From Costus lasius (lineage: Eukaryota; Streptophyta; Magnoliopsida; Zingiberales; Costaceae): DNA of 64,000 nucleotides. A program made the position numbers and the translations under genes. Positions 23,109-34,957 of the stretch are shown piece after piece; the first letter of the stretch is position 1; every line of letters begins with the position of its first letter. The DNA lies in NCBI GenBank assembly GCA_027563935.2, contig CM050447.1, forward strand, positions 78,663,461 to 78,727,460. The letters run 5' to 3'. The notes below the pieces were generated by a model that saw only the letters and a list, made by a program, of their open reading frames with translations, was not told where the DNA came from and did no database searches.

Positions 23109-23826
23109 AGGGAAGGAAAGAGCAAGTCACAAGCGTGTCAGACTCGGAGTCCAAAATTTCCACAAACTGAACATGCAATTTCAGTTCTTCCCTGCCCTCA
23201 AATTAATTTGAAAACTTTTACTGAATGAATGAATAATCAATCATTGTGACGACTTTTTTTAGCTTAGAAACAAATCGAAAGGCATGGGAAGATCATAATC
23301 ATAGTGATAATGATCCAACGTTGACTTTTAATCCAACTTTATTTGTTTCAATTGAAGCGTGAAAAATTTTTTTAATGCATATGCATATAGGTACAAAATA
23401 TGGTGGTCTCATGCGTGCACCACCTGCTGCGGAGTAATTGCCAACTTTGTCACTTTTCCCTTCCATTTGAACAAGTATTATAGATTTTAAAAGATTGTGT
23501 ATTCAGAATGTAAAGAAGATGAACTGTAGGTAAATATCTGGATTTCATAAAAAGAACAAAAAAAAAACCAACTGTTTGACTCTCGGTCTCTCAGCTGAGT
23601 CCACACGGAATTAATTACCTGAGACAGGAGTGTTTTGTAGGTAGTGGCGATTGCTGGGGCCAAAATCTTGTTTCTTGCAGCAGCAGCAGCAGCAGCTCGA
23701 GCCAAGAAGAGGTCGCTGCAGTTTGAGTACTTTGATGTGTGTCTGTAGCATATTATTTTATGCCATTTTTCTGTTGTAATTTTATCGATCGAACAGAGGG
23801 TGAGAAAGCAGTCAAATCTCAATACA
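23109..23826. other. Intergenic sequence with a CAG microsatellite
   Basis: No gene was recognised. A short (GCA)n tract lies at about 23676-23696. The sequence ends at the candidate target duplication CATGAAAAA (23827-23835) of the giant transposon. Confidence 0.5.
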
Positions 23827-23835
23827 CATGAAAAA

Positions 23836-23980
23836 GGGGGCGCGGGGCCTGTGAAGGGTCCCTTCCTTCCAATCAAAGGAAGGGGTCGGCTATCGGGTGC
23901 GCACGAATCGTAAAGTGTGTTAAACGCACGCGAATCTTGAAGAGGGAGTAACCAGGGTTACCGTATAGAGTTAAGGATTT
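23836..23980 (+). repeat. Left terminal inverted repeat of the giant transposon
   Basis: The core GAAGGGTCCCTTCCTTCC is followed by a block through GGGTGCGCACGAATC and ACCGTATA that matches the right end in reverse. The outermost bases are a G-rich run here and a T-run at the right end, so they have diverged. The repeat contains its own small inverted pair, CCTTCC ... GGAAGG. Confidence 0.85.
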
Positions 23981-24358
23981 GTCGCGTTTTCGCCGCTCGC
24001 ATTCCCGTCGGAACACGTAAACCTTTTTCCTCGTCTCTTCGTCTTCCCGCCGGATTGCAACCCTTTCTGCCGCCGTCGACTCCGGGGAGCGAAGCCATTG
24101 AACCCTGCCGTCGACATTCCTTTATGTGTAGGAGATAAGGAAGGATCAGGTACCAGAAGTGTAGGAGATAAGGATTTGTCGTGTTTTCGCCTCTCGCATT
24201 CCTGCCGGAACGCGTAAACCCTTTTCCTCGTCTCTTCGTCTTCCCGCCGGATTGCAAACCTTTCTGCCACTGTCGACTCCGGGGAGCGAAGCCATTGAAC
24301 CCTGTCGTCGACATTCCTTTATGTGTAGGAGATAAGGAAGGATCAGCTACCAGAAGTG
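23971..24358 (+). repeat. 197-bp tandem duplication next to the left terminus
   Basis: The block beginning AAGGATTTGTCG at about 23973 recurs at about 24170 and runs to the phrase CCAGAAGTGT. Both copies contain TTCCCGCCGGATTGCAA and GGAGCGAAGCCATTGAACC with scattered substitutions. The right terminus has only a short counterpart (TTCCCGCCGGAACGCAA reversed near 44740), so the duplication is one-sided. Confidence 0.85.
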
Positions 24359-24529
24359 TTTAGGGATCATCTGCCAAGTTCTCTCGTCGACCTGATTCTT
24401 GGTTTCCAACGCGTTCTCGTCGTCGACCTTGCCTTAACGAACTCTTGGTGAGAAATATTATTTGTATGTATGCTTGGATAGTCTGCTATTGCGTATATGA
24501 GTACACCATCCATTTTTTGTTGATTCTAC

Positions 24530-25035
24530 TAACTTGTAAGGGTAAATCTACTAACTTGTAAGGGTGATTCTAGTAACTTGTAAGTATTATTCTACTATAA
24601 TCTATATAGATTTTACTAACTTGTAAGGGGATTCTATTAACTTGTAAGTATGATTCTACTATAATCTATATCGATTCTACTAACTTGTAAGGGTGATTCT
24701 ACTATATTCTAGATCGATTCTACTAACTTGTAAGGGTGATTCTACTAACTTGTAAGTATGATTCTACTATAATCTATATCGATTCTACTAACTTGTAAGG
24801 GTGATTCTACTATAATCTATATCGATTCTACTAACTTGTAAGTATTATTCTACTATAATCTATATCGATTCTACTAACTTGTAAGAGTGATTCTACTAAC
24901 TTGTAAGTATGATCCTACTATAATGTATATAGATTCTACTAACTTGTAAGGGTGATTCTACTAACTTGTAGGGGTAATTCTACTAACATGTAAGTATGAT
25001 TCTACTATAATGTATATAGATTCTACTAACTTAAG
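24530..25035 (+). repeat. Minisatellite block 1 (TACTAAC type)
   Basis: Units GATTCTACTAACTTGTAAGG alternate with units containing TCTACTATAATCTATAT, about two dozen in all with decay toward the ends. The core is the same as in the big array at 30035-32520 and in the same direction. Past 25030 it passes into three ~55-bp units containing GTGATTCTTTAACTTA and TGATATTTATCACA. Confidence 0.9.
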
Positions 25036-25194
25036 GGAACAGAAAGAAACACGGGCTGGGTATGATATTTATCACACCAGTGATTCTTTAACTTAAGGGA
25101 ACAGAAATAATCATACTTACAGTGATTCTTTTACTTAAAGGAAGAGAAAGAATCACGAGCTGGTTGTGATATTTATCACAGTCGTGATTCTTTA

Positions 25195-25350
25195 ACATCG
25201 TGGTGGATTAAGGCTGCAACAACGTGGGTTAGGCATGTAACATCGTGGATTAAGGCTGTAACATCGTGGACAAAGGGTATAATATCGTGGATTAAGGCAG
25301 TAACATCGTGGATTAAGGATATAACATGGTGGATTAGTCATGTAACATCA
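25195..25350 (+). repeat. 21-bp ATCGTGGATTA repeats, block 1 (forward)
   Basis: About seven units of the type AACATCGTGGATTAAGGCTGT lie head to tail. This is the first of four blocks of this family in the transposon; blocks 1 and 2 read forward, blocks 3 and 4 reverse. Confidence 0.85.
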
Positions 25351-25658
25351 TGGTTTTAATTTGTTTTAGTACAATTTCAATTCCTTTTAGTAGAAGTCGC
25401 CTACTATTGCTTAGAATATGTGTATACCATGCAATTTTTGTTGGTTTAGTAGAATTTAATTCGTTTTTTGTTGGTTATGTGTTGAATATGAGTATAATGT
25501 TAAATGTTGTAGTTGGTAAAGTAGAATTTAATATGTTTTTAGTAGAATAGAGTAGGTTTTGTGTTGTATGGTGATTCTACCATAGAATATGAGTATACCA
25601 TATGGTACCATAGAATTTGAGTTATTTTTTGTAGTAGCTAATAATTTTACTGTAGACT

Positions 25659-28204
25659 ATGAGTCGATCAAGCTCAGATTCAGAATCTAGTTCAAGCAAT
25701 AAAGTAGAAAAAGAAGCGGCCCAAATGCCTCATTTAGAAAGAAAAGCAAAGTCTATACAAGGGACCCGTCCTATTCTTAGTAGATGTTCGTTGAAGAGGT
25801 TGCATAATTGTATAGACAACCTAGTTATTGGTAATGCAATAAAGGAGCGGTTGTCGGATACCCCGTTTGGGATTTTATTCACGGGATCTTCTGTAGCATT
25901 GGATATGCTAGCAGTTGAATTCTTGATACCGAGATGGGATGAAGAAAGGCAGGGATTCCTGATAAATGGTAATTTTATTGGTTTTACCGTTCAGGATGTA
26001 TCAATCATCCTTGGTTTGCCCGAACGAGGGGAGTTGGTGAACTTTGAACTAGAGAAACTGAGTTCAGTCTTCTTCGATGAGGAATTTAGTGGCCAAACAA
26101 TAACAAGAGGCCTAATTGAGTCAAAGCTAAGTCAAGTTAGTGCTGAGGGAGATGGAGTGGAACGGTGACCGAGTGCTCCAGCTTGCTATTTTGTATATAT
26201 TTTGTACTTTTCTATTCTCCAGGCTGAACTATAGTGTGGATATATCCTTGGTTCCGTACGTGGATGATTTATCAAAAATCAATAACTATAACTGGTCTGA
26301 AGTCGTTCACCGGTTTCTAAGGCAAGAGTTGTCACGCAGTAGCAAGAAGAAAAAATTGAGTGGCGTTGGTGGATGTGCGATTGTACTTTCTGTGAGTATT
26401 ATCCTTAATGGCATTAGTTTATTCTATCAGAATTATTATAATTTGTTAATATTTGCTTACTTTGTGATAGGTTTGGCTATATGAGCATACCCGACTTTTT
26501 CTATCTAGTCGGATCGACAGTGTTTACCCACAGCTTTTCCGGTGGATAAATGTCAAGAATCAGCGGCGGGCAACCTATTTTAAAAACCTTGAAAGCATAT
26601 CAAGGACTTCGGTATGGTATATTGTATTCCTCCAATTAGAAATATTAGTTAATTTAGTTGTTATTCTAATTCCATTTTATTATTATTCTATTATTTGTTG
26701 TAGTTGATATTCAATGTTGTATTGGATGATATGGAACATGACCGAATTGATCATGTTCCTCATGTTGAGATTGAAAGTGGACCAAGTGTGCAGCGTCCCA
26801 TTTTGGAGGACAAGGAGGTTGCTTATAGGAAAACGATTGAGGAGCTTGAGGCTCAGCTCAGTCAGATTATATCAGAGAATAAAAATCTTATTGCTGATAA
26901 CCAGAGGCTCCAGATGGATTTGGGGAAAGTGAATAAGGAGAAAGATGATATTGGAACTGCTTGCACAAGCCTTCAGGCGAATGTAAGTAGGATACAATGT
27001 GAATTTGCATGCCACACAGAGGAGCTTGAAAGGAGAAATGCTGAGCTTGTAGTAGAGAATCAACAGCCGCAATTGAATTTGTTGGAAACTGCTAGGGATA
27101 ATACTGAAGTAAATTGGGTCATTAATAAGATGAATGCAGAGTTGATTGAAGAGAATAATAAGTTCAAAGAGGAGATTGATAAAGTGAGCAAGGATTCCAA
27201 AGGTAAAGGGAAGGAAGGAATAGAAGATAGTAGATCAATTGATGAAGGCTCTACTGATATATCGGATACAGCGTTGGTCTTATGTACACCTAGGGAGAAA
27301 AGAAAGAAGCGCATCCGAAAATCTTCATGGGCAATAGTTAGCCCATACACACAAGAGAAGAAACGTGTGAGGTCATCTGCAGATGTAAATGTATGTCTTC
27401 TGAAGTTGTCATATTACTAGGTTGCATAGACTATTCTGATCATTTTTGCTGAAATTGTTGGCAGGTGCTAACTATAGATGAGGATGCCGAAGACATTCCG
27501 GTGGAGGACAAGGTAAGGGAGAATTATTTGTTAAACTTCATGTGATTTCTAATTAACGGTTATGTTTCCTATACAGTTAAAGGGTATTCAGGATTATGTT
27601 GGGAGAGACACTCTTTCAGAAGAACAACGAAGCCAATTAGAGGAATACATGTCACGGGACATGGAAGTTTGGCATGAGCATAAGCCAATGAGGTTTCAGA
27701 AATGTCATTTATATAATGTCTTGATCGGAACAATGATTGTTGGAGATGTGAGTATCCACAAACTTAGTAGTAACTTTTTACATATAATGTCATTTATATA
27801 ATGTCTTTGAATTCAAGTGCAACTCACAAGTCAGCATTGCTAGATTATGTAAGCATGAATTTCGTTTGTTGGTATTGTTGGTAGAAATAAAAGATTGGTA
27901 CACATTATCTATTCACTACTTAAAATGCAAAAACCCTCTATATGTGCAGTTTGCTGTTCTCTGAGGCCATATCTACTGTCAAAGTAGTGGAAAAATTGAT
28001 ATTGGCAAGTGGCCGGTCGTTTTTGATGAAAGTTGCCCGAAGCAATATGCTAGTGTAGATTGCGATTTTTTTGTAATGAAGTATGTGGAATGTATAACAA
28101 GTGATAGAGAATTTGACTTCTCTCAAGATGATATGCCCAAATTACGGGCAACTATTTCATTGGATATGTTTAGAGGGTTTATAGAGTATTCGGGAATGGT
28201 GTGA
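25659..28204 (+). pseudogene. Decayed multi-exon gene: mobile-domain-like N-terminus, coiled coil, Ulp1 C-terminus
   Basis: ATG 25659 starts a Ser-rich head, then a domain resembling those found ahead of transposon-borne Ulp1 proteases (GFTVQDVSIILGLPERGE; after a frame change near 26140, PYVDDLSKINNYNWSEVVHR; after an intron with GTGAGT donor, VWLYEHTRLFLSSRIDSVYP). An exon from about 26704 to 27390 is Lys/Glu/Asn-rich and likely a coiled coil (EELEAQLSQIISENKNL). A short exon near 27465-27511 follows. The next exon (27577-27744, GIQDYVGRDTLSEEQRSQLE) and the last (to 28204) match the minus-strand gene at 29054-29947. The last has the catalytic-Cys region DCDFFVMKYVE. The exon with the catalytic His is missing and an in-frame TGA precedes the Cys exon, so the protease is dead. 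Exon edges are approximate. Confidence 0.7.
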
Positions 28205-28389
28205 ACATATTTCTAATGGGTTTTGTTTGATTTTGTACATTATTGTATTGGATTGTAAATGATTTTGTATAACCTTGGACTAATGTACAGTGTACATATT
28301 CATGAATTTTTAATTTAATGCTATGTACCGTTTAGAGATTATAGCACCCTTTAGAGCATTTTAGTAGTATTGTGTAATTGAATGAAAAT

Positions 28390-28910
28390 GTTTGCAACTT
28401 CGTGGACAAAGGCTACAACATCGTGGATCAGGGACTTAGCATCGTGGACATGGCCAGCAACATCGTGGATCAGGGACTTTGCATCGTGGACATGGCATGC
28501 AACATCTGTAAGGGTGAATCTACTACTTTGTAAAGTTGATTCTAGTAACTTGAAATTATTTTGTACAATCGTGGATTAAGCTGTAACATCGTGGATTCGG
28601 ATGTAACATCGTGGATCTGGGACTTATCAGTGTGGACTCGGACTGACACATCGTGGATCAAGCCCGTAACATCGTTAATTAGGCACTTAGCATCATGGAC
28701 TTGGCCTTCCACATCGTGGATCAGGGAATTTGAGTCGTGGACGAGTCGTGGACTTGGATGTCCATCATCGTGGATCTGCCCTGTAACATCGTGGATCGAT
28801 CTGTAAGATCGTGGATCATGGTTGCAACATCATGGACCAAGATTATAACATTGTGTATCAGGCCTGTAACATCGTGGACAATCTGTGTAATATCGTGGAT
28901 TCGACAATAA
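28390..28910 (+). repeat. 21-bp ATCGTGGATTA repeats, block 2 (forward)
   Basis: Around 24 units of the AACATCGTGGATCAGGGACTT/GTAACATCGTGGAT type follow, interrupted near 28505-28560 by two units of the TACT..CTTGTAA family. The two minisatellite families are therefore interspersed here. Confidence 0.85.
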
Positions 28911-29053
28911 TACGTCACTATACACATTGAAGACATTAAAACAGGATTAAAGTGTACAATGAAACCACTAAACCATTGAACATTGAGGTTACAAAATTGA
29001 ACAATGTGTATAGTTGCGCATTGAACAGCTTACTATACAATAATGTGACGTAA

Positions 29054-29947
29054 CTATACCCAGTTAGATTGTAAAACCCCCTTAAAAAGTTCAAGGCTGA
29101 CTATAGCCCTAATGTTTTGCATTTGAGACTGGGAGTAATCTAAGGGACGATCATATATTAAACATTCTATACACTTTAATACAAATAGTGCACAATCTTT
29201 GTGGTCTGGATCCTGGATCGGCCAATCTTGCTGCCACTCTACTGGAAAAGGCCGCATGTCTACCTTCCCATTTGTCTCAGAGGCATAATGATCCCCTAAA
29301 TAAAGTGCCTGCAAAATATTACAAAATTGCAGAGGATGAGCATCAATGTATTAACAGCAAGTAAAAAAACCAAATTTGATACGTACATATTTTTTAATTA
29401 ATTGTTTGTCAGATTGGGAGGTGCGTAATGAATTATACACGCACATCTGTTTCTCCTTGAAATCAAAATAAATGAGGAACCAGTGCTCATTGTTTATTAC
29501 GGGGCAGAATAATCTCTCTATGCGTCTAATCCGGCTTCCATCCAAATGCTCTAGTTCGGCTCCAGCTGCGGCGTGCATTTTCTTTGCCTTATAATAGCAG
29601 CACAATGGTGAAATAAAGCTAAAAGCACGAATCTTTTGCTTTCTTTTCTCTTTGTATGTAGTCACCTGGAGACTCAGGAGGGCTGCATATGCATTAATAA
29701 CTTACATAGACAGGAATTAATTAGACATTCTACTCGTGATACTTACAAAATGCATCAAGACTGAAATGATACTTACAGGGTCGCTCACTAGTTCATTGAA
29801 CAACACCTCGCAAATTGTCGCTTTTGGTAGTTTCCATGGATATGATTCATTGAAAAGCTTTATGTGTCACGACAAGTAGGTTTCAATCTCTTCTTTCATT
29901 GCTGGTGTTAATAGATCGCATCCAGCATAATCTTTTCTCCCTATGTA
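29054..29947 (-). pseudogene. Ulp1-type cysteine protease gene, 3' exons
   Basis: Ulp1 (peptidase C48) proteins cleave SUMO-like modifiers; copies are often carried by plant transposons. Exons by splice signals are 29777-29947, 29387-29665 and 29054-29308. The middle exon has the His motif NNEHWFLIYFD followed by MCVYNSL, where the family normally has Asp in the 'YDSL' position, here Asn. The last exon has the Cys motif HKDCALFVLKCIE and ends SLELFKGVLQSNWV. The first of these exons contains a TGA (EIETYLS then stop), so it is broken. Upstream exons are not visible: the minisatellite begins about 90 bp away. The three exons are diverged counterparts of the plus-strand gene ending at 28204, and the two genes converge. 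Confidence 0.75.
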
Positions 29948-30034
29948 CTGAAGAGACAAAACTCATATGTGAACATAAGTAACTGGAAATAACATAATAA
30001 ACATACTGTGTAAATGTTACTTCAGAGTTACCTC

Positions 30035-32520
30035 ATCTTCTACTAACTTGTGGGGTGATTATACTAACTTGTATGGTGATTCTACTAACTTGTCTAGTGA
30101 TTCTACTAAATTGTCGGGGTGATTCTACTAACTTGTCTAGTGATTCTACTAACTTGTCGGGGTGATTCTACTAACTTGTCTAGTGATTCTACTAACTTGT
30201 CGGGGTGATTCTACTAACTTGTCTAGTGATTCTACTAACTTGTCAGGGTGATTCTACTAACTTGTCTAGTGATTCTACTAACTTGTATGGTGATTCTACT
30301 AACTTGTCGAGGTGATTCTACTAACTTGTATGGTGATTCTACTAACTTGTGGGGTGATTCTACTAACTTGTATGGTGATTCTACTAACTTATGGGGTGAT
30401 TCTACTAACTTGTATGGTGATTCTACTAACTTGTATGGTGATTCTACTAACTTGTCTAGTGATTCTACTAACTTGTCGGGGTGATTCTACTAACTTGTGG
30501 GGTGATTCTACTAACTTGTATGGTGATTCTACTAACTTGTCGGGGTGATTCTACTAACTTGTCCAGTGATTCTACTAACTTGTCGGGGTGATTCTACTAA
30601 CTTGTCAAGTGATTCTACTAACTTGTATGGTGATTCTACTAACTTGTCGGGGTGATTCTACTAACTTGTATAGTGATTCTACTAACTTGTGGGGTGATTC
30701 TACTAACTTGTATGGTGATTCTACTAACTTGTGGGGTGATTCTACTAACTTGTATGGTGATTCTACTAACTTGTCTAGTGATTCTACTAACTTGTCGGGG
30801 TGATTCTACTAACTTGTCTAGTGATTCTACTAACTTGTGGGGTGATTCTACTAACTTGTATGGTGATTCTACTAACTTGTCTAGTGATTCTACTAACTTG
30901 TCTAGTGATTCTACTAACTTGTCGGGGTGATTCTACTAACTTGTCTAGTGATTCTACTAACTTGTATGGTGATTCTACTAACTTGTCGGGGTGATTCTAC
31001 TAACTTGTATGGTAATTCTACTAACTTGTGGGGTGATTCTACAAACTTGTATGGTGATTCTACTAACTTGTGGGGTGATTCTACTAACTTGTATGGTGAT
31101 TCTACTAACTTGTCTAGTGATTCTACTAACTTATCGGGGTGATTCTACTTACTTGTCTAGTGATTCTACTAACTTGTCGGGGTGATTCTACTAACTTGTA
31201 TGTTGATTCTACTAACTTGTGGGGTGATTCTACTAACTTGTATGGTGATTCTACTAACTTGTGGGGTGATTCTACTAACTTGTATGGTGATTCTACAAAC
31301 TTGTCTAGTGATTCTACTAACTTGTCGGGGTGATTCTACTAACTTGTCTAGTGATTCTACTAACTTGTCTAGTGATTCTACTAACTTGTCGGGGTGATTC
31401 TACTAACTTGTCTAGTGATTCTACTAAATTGTCGCGGTGATTCTACTAACTTGTCTAGTGATTCTACTAACTTGTATGGTGATTCTACTAACTTGTCGGG
31501 GTGATTCTACTAACTTGTATGGTGATTCTACTAACTTGTATGGTGGATCTACTAACTTGTGGGGTGATTCTACTAACTTGTATGGTGATTCTACTAACTT
31601 GTATGGTGATTCTACTAACTTGTCTAGTGATTCTACTAACTTGTCGGGGTGATTCTACTAACTTGTCTAGTGATTCTACTAACTTGTCAGGGGTGATTCT
31701 ACTAACTTGTCGGGGTGATTCTATTAACTTGTCTAGTGATTCTACTAACTTGTCGGGGTGATTCTACTAACTTGTCTAGTGATTCTACTAACTTGTATGG
31801 TGATTCTACTAACTTGTCAGGGTAATTCTACTAACTTGTCTAGTGATTCTACTAACTTGTATGGTGATTCTACTAACTTGTAGGGTGATTCTACTAACTT
31901 GTATGGTGATTCTACTAACTTGTCTAGTGATTCTACTAACTTGTCGGGGTGATTCTACTAACTTGTGGGGTGATTCTACTAACTTGTATGGTGATTCTAC
32001 TAACTTGTGGGGTGATTCTACTAACTTGTATGGTGATTCTACTAACTTGTCTAGTGATTCTACTAACTTGTCGGGGTGATTCTACTAACTTGTCTAGTGA
32101 TTCTACTAACTTGTCGGAGTGATTCTACTAACTTGTATGGTGATTCTACTAACTTGTCGGGGTGATTCTACTAACTTGTCGGGGTGATTCTACTAACTTG
32201 TCTAGTGATTCTACTAACTTGTCGGGGTGATTCTACTAACTTATATGGTGATTCTACTAACTTGTCTAGTGATTCTACTAACTTGTCTAGTGATTCTACT
32301 AACTTGTATGGTGATTCTACTAACTTGTCGGGGTGATTCTAACTTGTGTAGTGATTCTTCTACTAAGTTGTCGGGGTGTTTCTACTAACTTGTCTCGTGA
32401 TTCTACTAACTTGTCGGGGTGATTCTACTAAGTCGTCGGGGGGATGTTTAATAGTTATATGGTGATTCTACTAACTTGTATGGTGATTTTACTAACTCAT
32501 CGGGTTGATTCTACTAACTC
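30035..32520 (+). repeat. Large 21-22 bp minisatellite (TACTAAC array)
   Basis: About 115 head-to-tail units of TGATTCTACTAACTTGT plus a variable 4-5 base tail: ATGG, CTAG, CGGGG or GGGG. The tails are not random. Runs such as CGGGG-ATGG-GGGG-ATGG-GGGG-ATGG-CTAG recur (about 30300, 30650, 30990, 31180, 31940), which shows multi-unit duplication. Most units are multiples of three, so long open frames appear on the plus strand; these are artefacts. Sequence decays at both edges, most visibly after 32330. Confidence 0.97.
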
Positions 32521-32599
32521 GTCGGTTTGTTCTTCTATTCAGCCTTAGTGTTCCCTGTCTATGCTGGTTACATTGTAAACTTTATTCAACATAAAATAA

Positions 32600-32890
32600 T
32601 GTCTGATCCTCGATCTTGCTGACTTAATCCACGATAATGTATCCAGATTCACGATGTTACAGCCAGGTTGCACTGTGAATCCATCTTAATCCACGATGTT
32701 GCAAATTAATCGAGGATTAATAATTCCATATCCACGATCAAGGGCCTTAATCCGCCCTGTTACAGCCAGATCCACGATGATGCAGTCTTAATCCACAATG
32801 TTACAGCATGTTCCACGATGTTACAGGCTAATCCTCGAACTTACAGCCTAGTCCAGCGTGTTACAGTTTTCTTATTCACGGCATATTGCC
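32600..32890 (-). repeat. 21-bp ATCGTGGATTA repeats, block 3 (reverse)
   Basis: About ten degenerate units read TTAATCCACGATGTTACAGCC, which is the reverse complement of the units in blocks 1 and 2. Confidence 0.85.
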
Positions 32891-33984
32891 ATCAATGAGT
32901 ATGCAGCCACTAATTAAAAATATAATAAATACAGATGTCTATCCTTTTTACAAACAACATTTCTTTTGAAATAACATCGTGGACAGATGGGACACCTATA
33001 CCATGCGCCTGACATGCCTACAAAATTCAACTGCCAACTTATCCTCCTAATCCTCCTGGCTTTGTATGTATGATCAATTTTATCCTATTGCATAGCTATG
33101 TCTCCTGTACGCTCATGGGTTAGGACTAAATTTGACCAGACTACCATCTATCAAGATTCACGGGTGGTGATATAAACTAAACAGACGACCTCCTATACCA
33201 CGCGGCTGACATGCCTACAAATCACAGTTCACGCGTTTCACGTGTGTACAATTGGACATTTTATAGTTTCACTATAAAATCCCAATAACATACATAATCT
33301 TCTCATTCGTAGTGAAGTGAGTCGAGTTCCGAGATGTTACTCCAATGCTCTTGTCATTCGTATTGATACTATGGCAATATCCTCCCTTATCGTGGATTAT
33401 GGTTGGTCTTATAGGCAAATGCGTGCATTCTACTTGGACGTGCTATGGCAAGCTCATAAATTGACCATGACAGAAAATCCTTTCCAGTTCTGCCGAAGTA
33501 TAATTGTGGCCAGCATATGATGGCCACAATTCTGGGCCCGATTTGTTCATCAGACTCGGAGTTTGGGCAAGTCGGATGGGTTGACAAAATGGACGGGCTA
33601 TACCTTCCTCAGTCCTGTGGGTGATTCCGGATGTGCTATGGCAAGCTTATAAGTATCGAGAGCGTGCCCGATGAGAAAGTTGGACGGCAGGATACAACAG
33701 TCTCTTGTGATGCGTGTATGCCGGCATCCCGGATTGCAGTCTCATGGTATAGTTTTTGGAGGAATTGGACGGACTATGGTAAGCTTATGATCTAAATATT
33801 GCCTACCGCACTGGGATATGACAATATTTTGATTATAAGCTTGTCATAGTACGTCCGTTTTCTCAAAATCTAAACACGAGACCTCCCTCTGGTTAATAAT
33901 TGCATGTTACGATGTGAATAAGTGAGGTGTATATATGAAACTTCTTTATACAAATTATATGCTGGTTGGATTTTACCCTAAACC
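32891..33984. other. Unassigned interior of the giant transposon
   Basis: I see no gene here. A word close to CTATGGCAAGCTTATAA recurs near 33440, 33640 and 33777, and once reversed near 33836, each beside a 'ttggac(g)g' word, suggesting old local duplications. CACGCGGCTGACATGCCTACAAA occurs twice with small changes (near 33004 and 33200). Confidence 0.5.
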
Positions 33985-34560
33985 CTCAACATAAATTAAT
34001 GTCTAATCCACGATGTTACAACCTTATACCACGATATTGCATACTTAATCCACGATGTTAGAACCTTATTCCACGATGTTGAAGCCTTAATACACGATGT
34101 TGCTGTCTTACTCCACGATGTTGAAGCCTTAATCCACGAGGTTACAAAGTTACTCCACGATGATACATGACTAATCCACGATGTTAAAGCCTTCATCCAG
34201 ATGTTATAGCCTTCATCCATGATGTTAAAGCCTTAATCCATGATGTTACATGACTAATCCACGATGTTACATGACTAATCCACGATGTCACAGCCTTAAT
34301 CCAAGATGTTATAGACTTAATCCACGATGTTAAGCCTTAATCCACGATGTTATAGCCATAATCACAATGTTACAGCCTTAATCCACGATGTTTAAGGCTT
34401 AGTCTACGAAGTTACAGCCTTAATCTACATAATGAAGACTTAATCCACGATGTTACATGACTAATCCACGCTGTCACAGCCTTAATCCACGAGGTTTAAG
34501 GCTTAATCCACGATGTTACATGCCTAACCCACTTTGTTGCAGATTTAATCCACAATGTTT
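33985..34560 (-). repeat. 21-bp ATCGTGGATTA repeats, block 4 (reverse)
   Basis: Roughly 25 units of TTAATCCACGATGTTACAGCC and variants, on the opposite strand to blocks 1 and 2. The block ends just downstream of the transposase gene's 3' end. Confidence 0.9.
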
Positions 34561-34957
34561 TTCGAGCCTTTGCCTACTGACAAATCGACAAAACCTGTGT
34601 AAAGACATTGTGTAAATATCCAACCCTCAACCAAGATAAAGACAAATTTTATAAATATCATAAACTCATCCAATATAAAGAATCCCCTTTCAAACAACAT
34701 CAACCAATATACATACAAATAAGTTTAATCGCCATAAACTCAACCTCTACATACACAATGTATATACGGCATCCGTTACAGGTTAAAAGAATGGTTCACA
34801 TTGTCTAATAATACAATCAGATTATACTATGAATTCTGTTCGTTTGGCACATTGGGAACAAACTGTGACGGAGCATAGCGAGAGCCTGCATCGGAACACT
34901 ACACGATGAAAAATAATGTTAGTACCAACTTTAAAAGGCATATCATTACTGTATATA

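Noticed and set aside
23676..23696. Polyglutamine/polyalanine coding tract
   Set aside because: A short GCA microsatellite with no surrounding coding sequence.
30248..32079. Long open frames with repeated STNLYGD or MILLTC peptides
   Set aside because: They arise because most minisatellite units are 21 bp. Several frames are open together, there is no start context or domain, and 22-bp units shift the frame.
30035..32520. CRISPR-like look of the repeat array
   Set aside because: The units are contiguous with 4-5 base variable tails, no unique spacers exist, and the DNA is a plant transposon.
33317..33520. Small open frame in the giant transposon
   Set aside because: No motif, no splice context, overlaps a repeated non-coding word.
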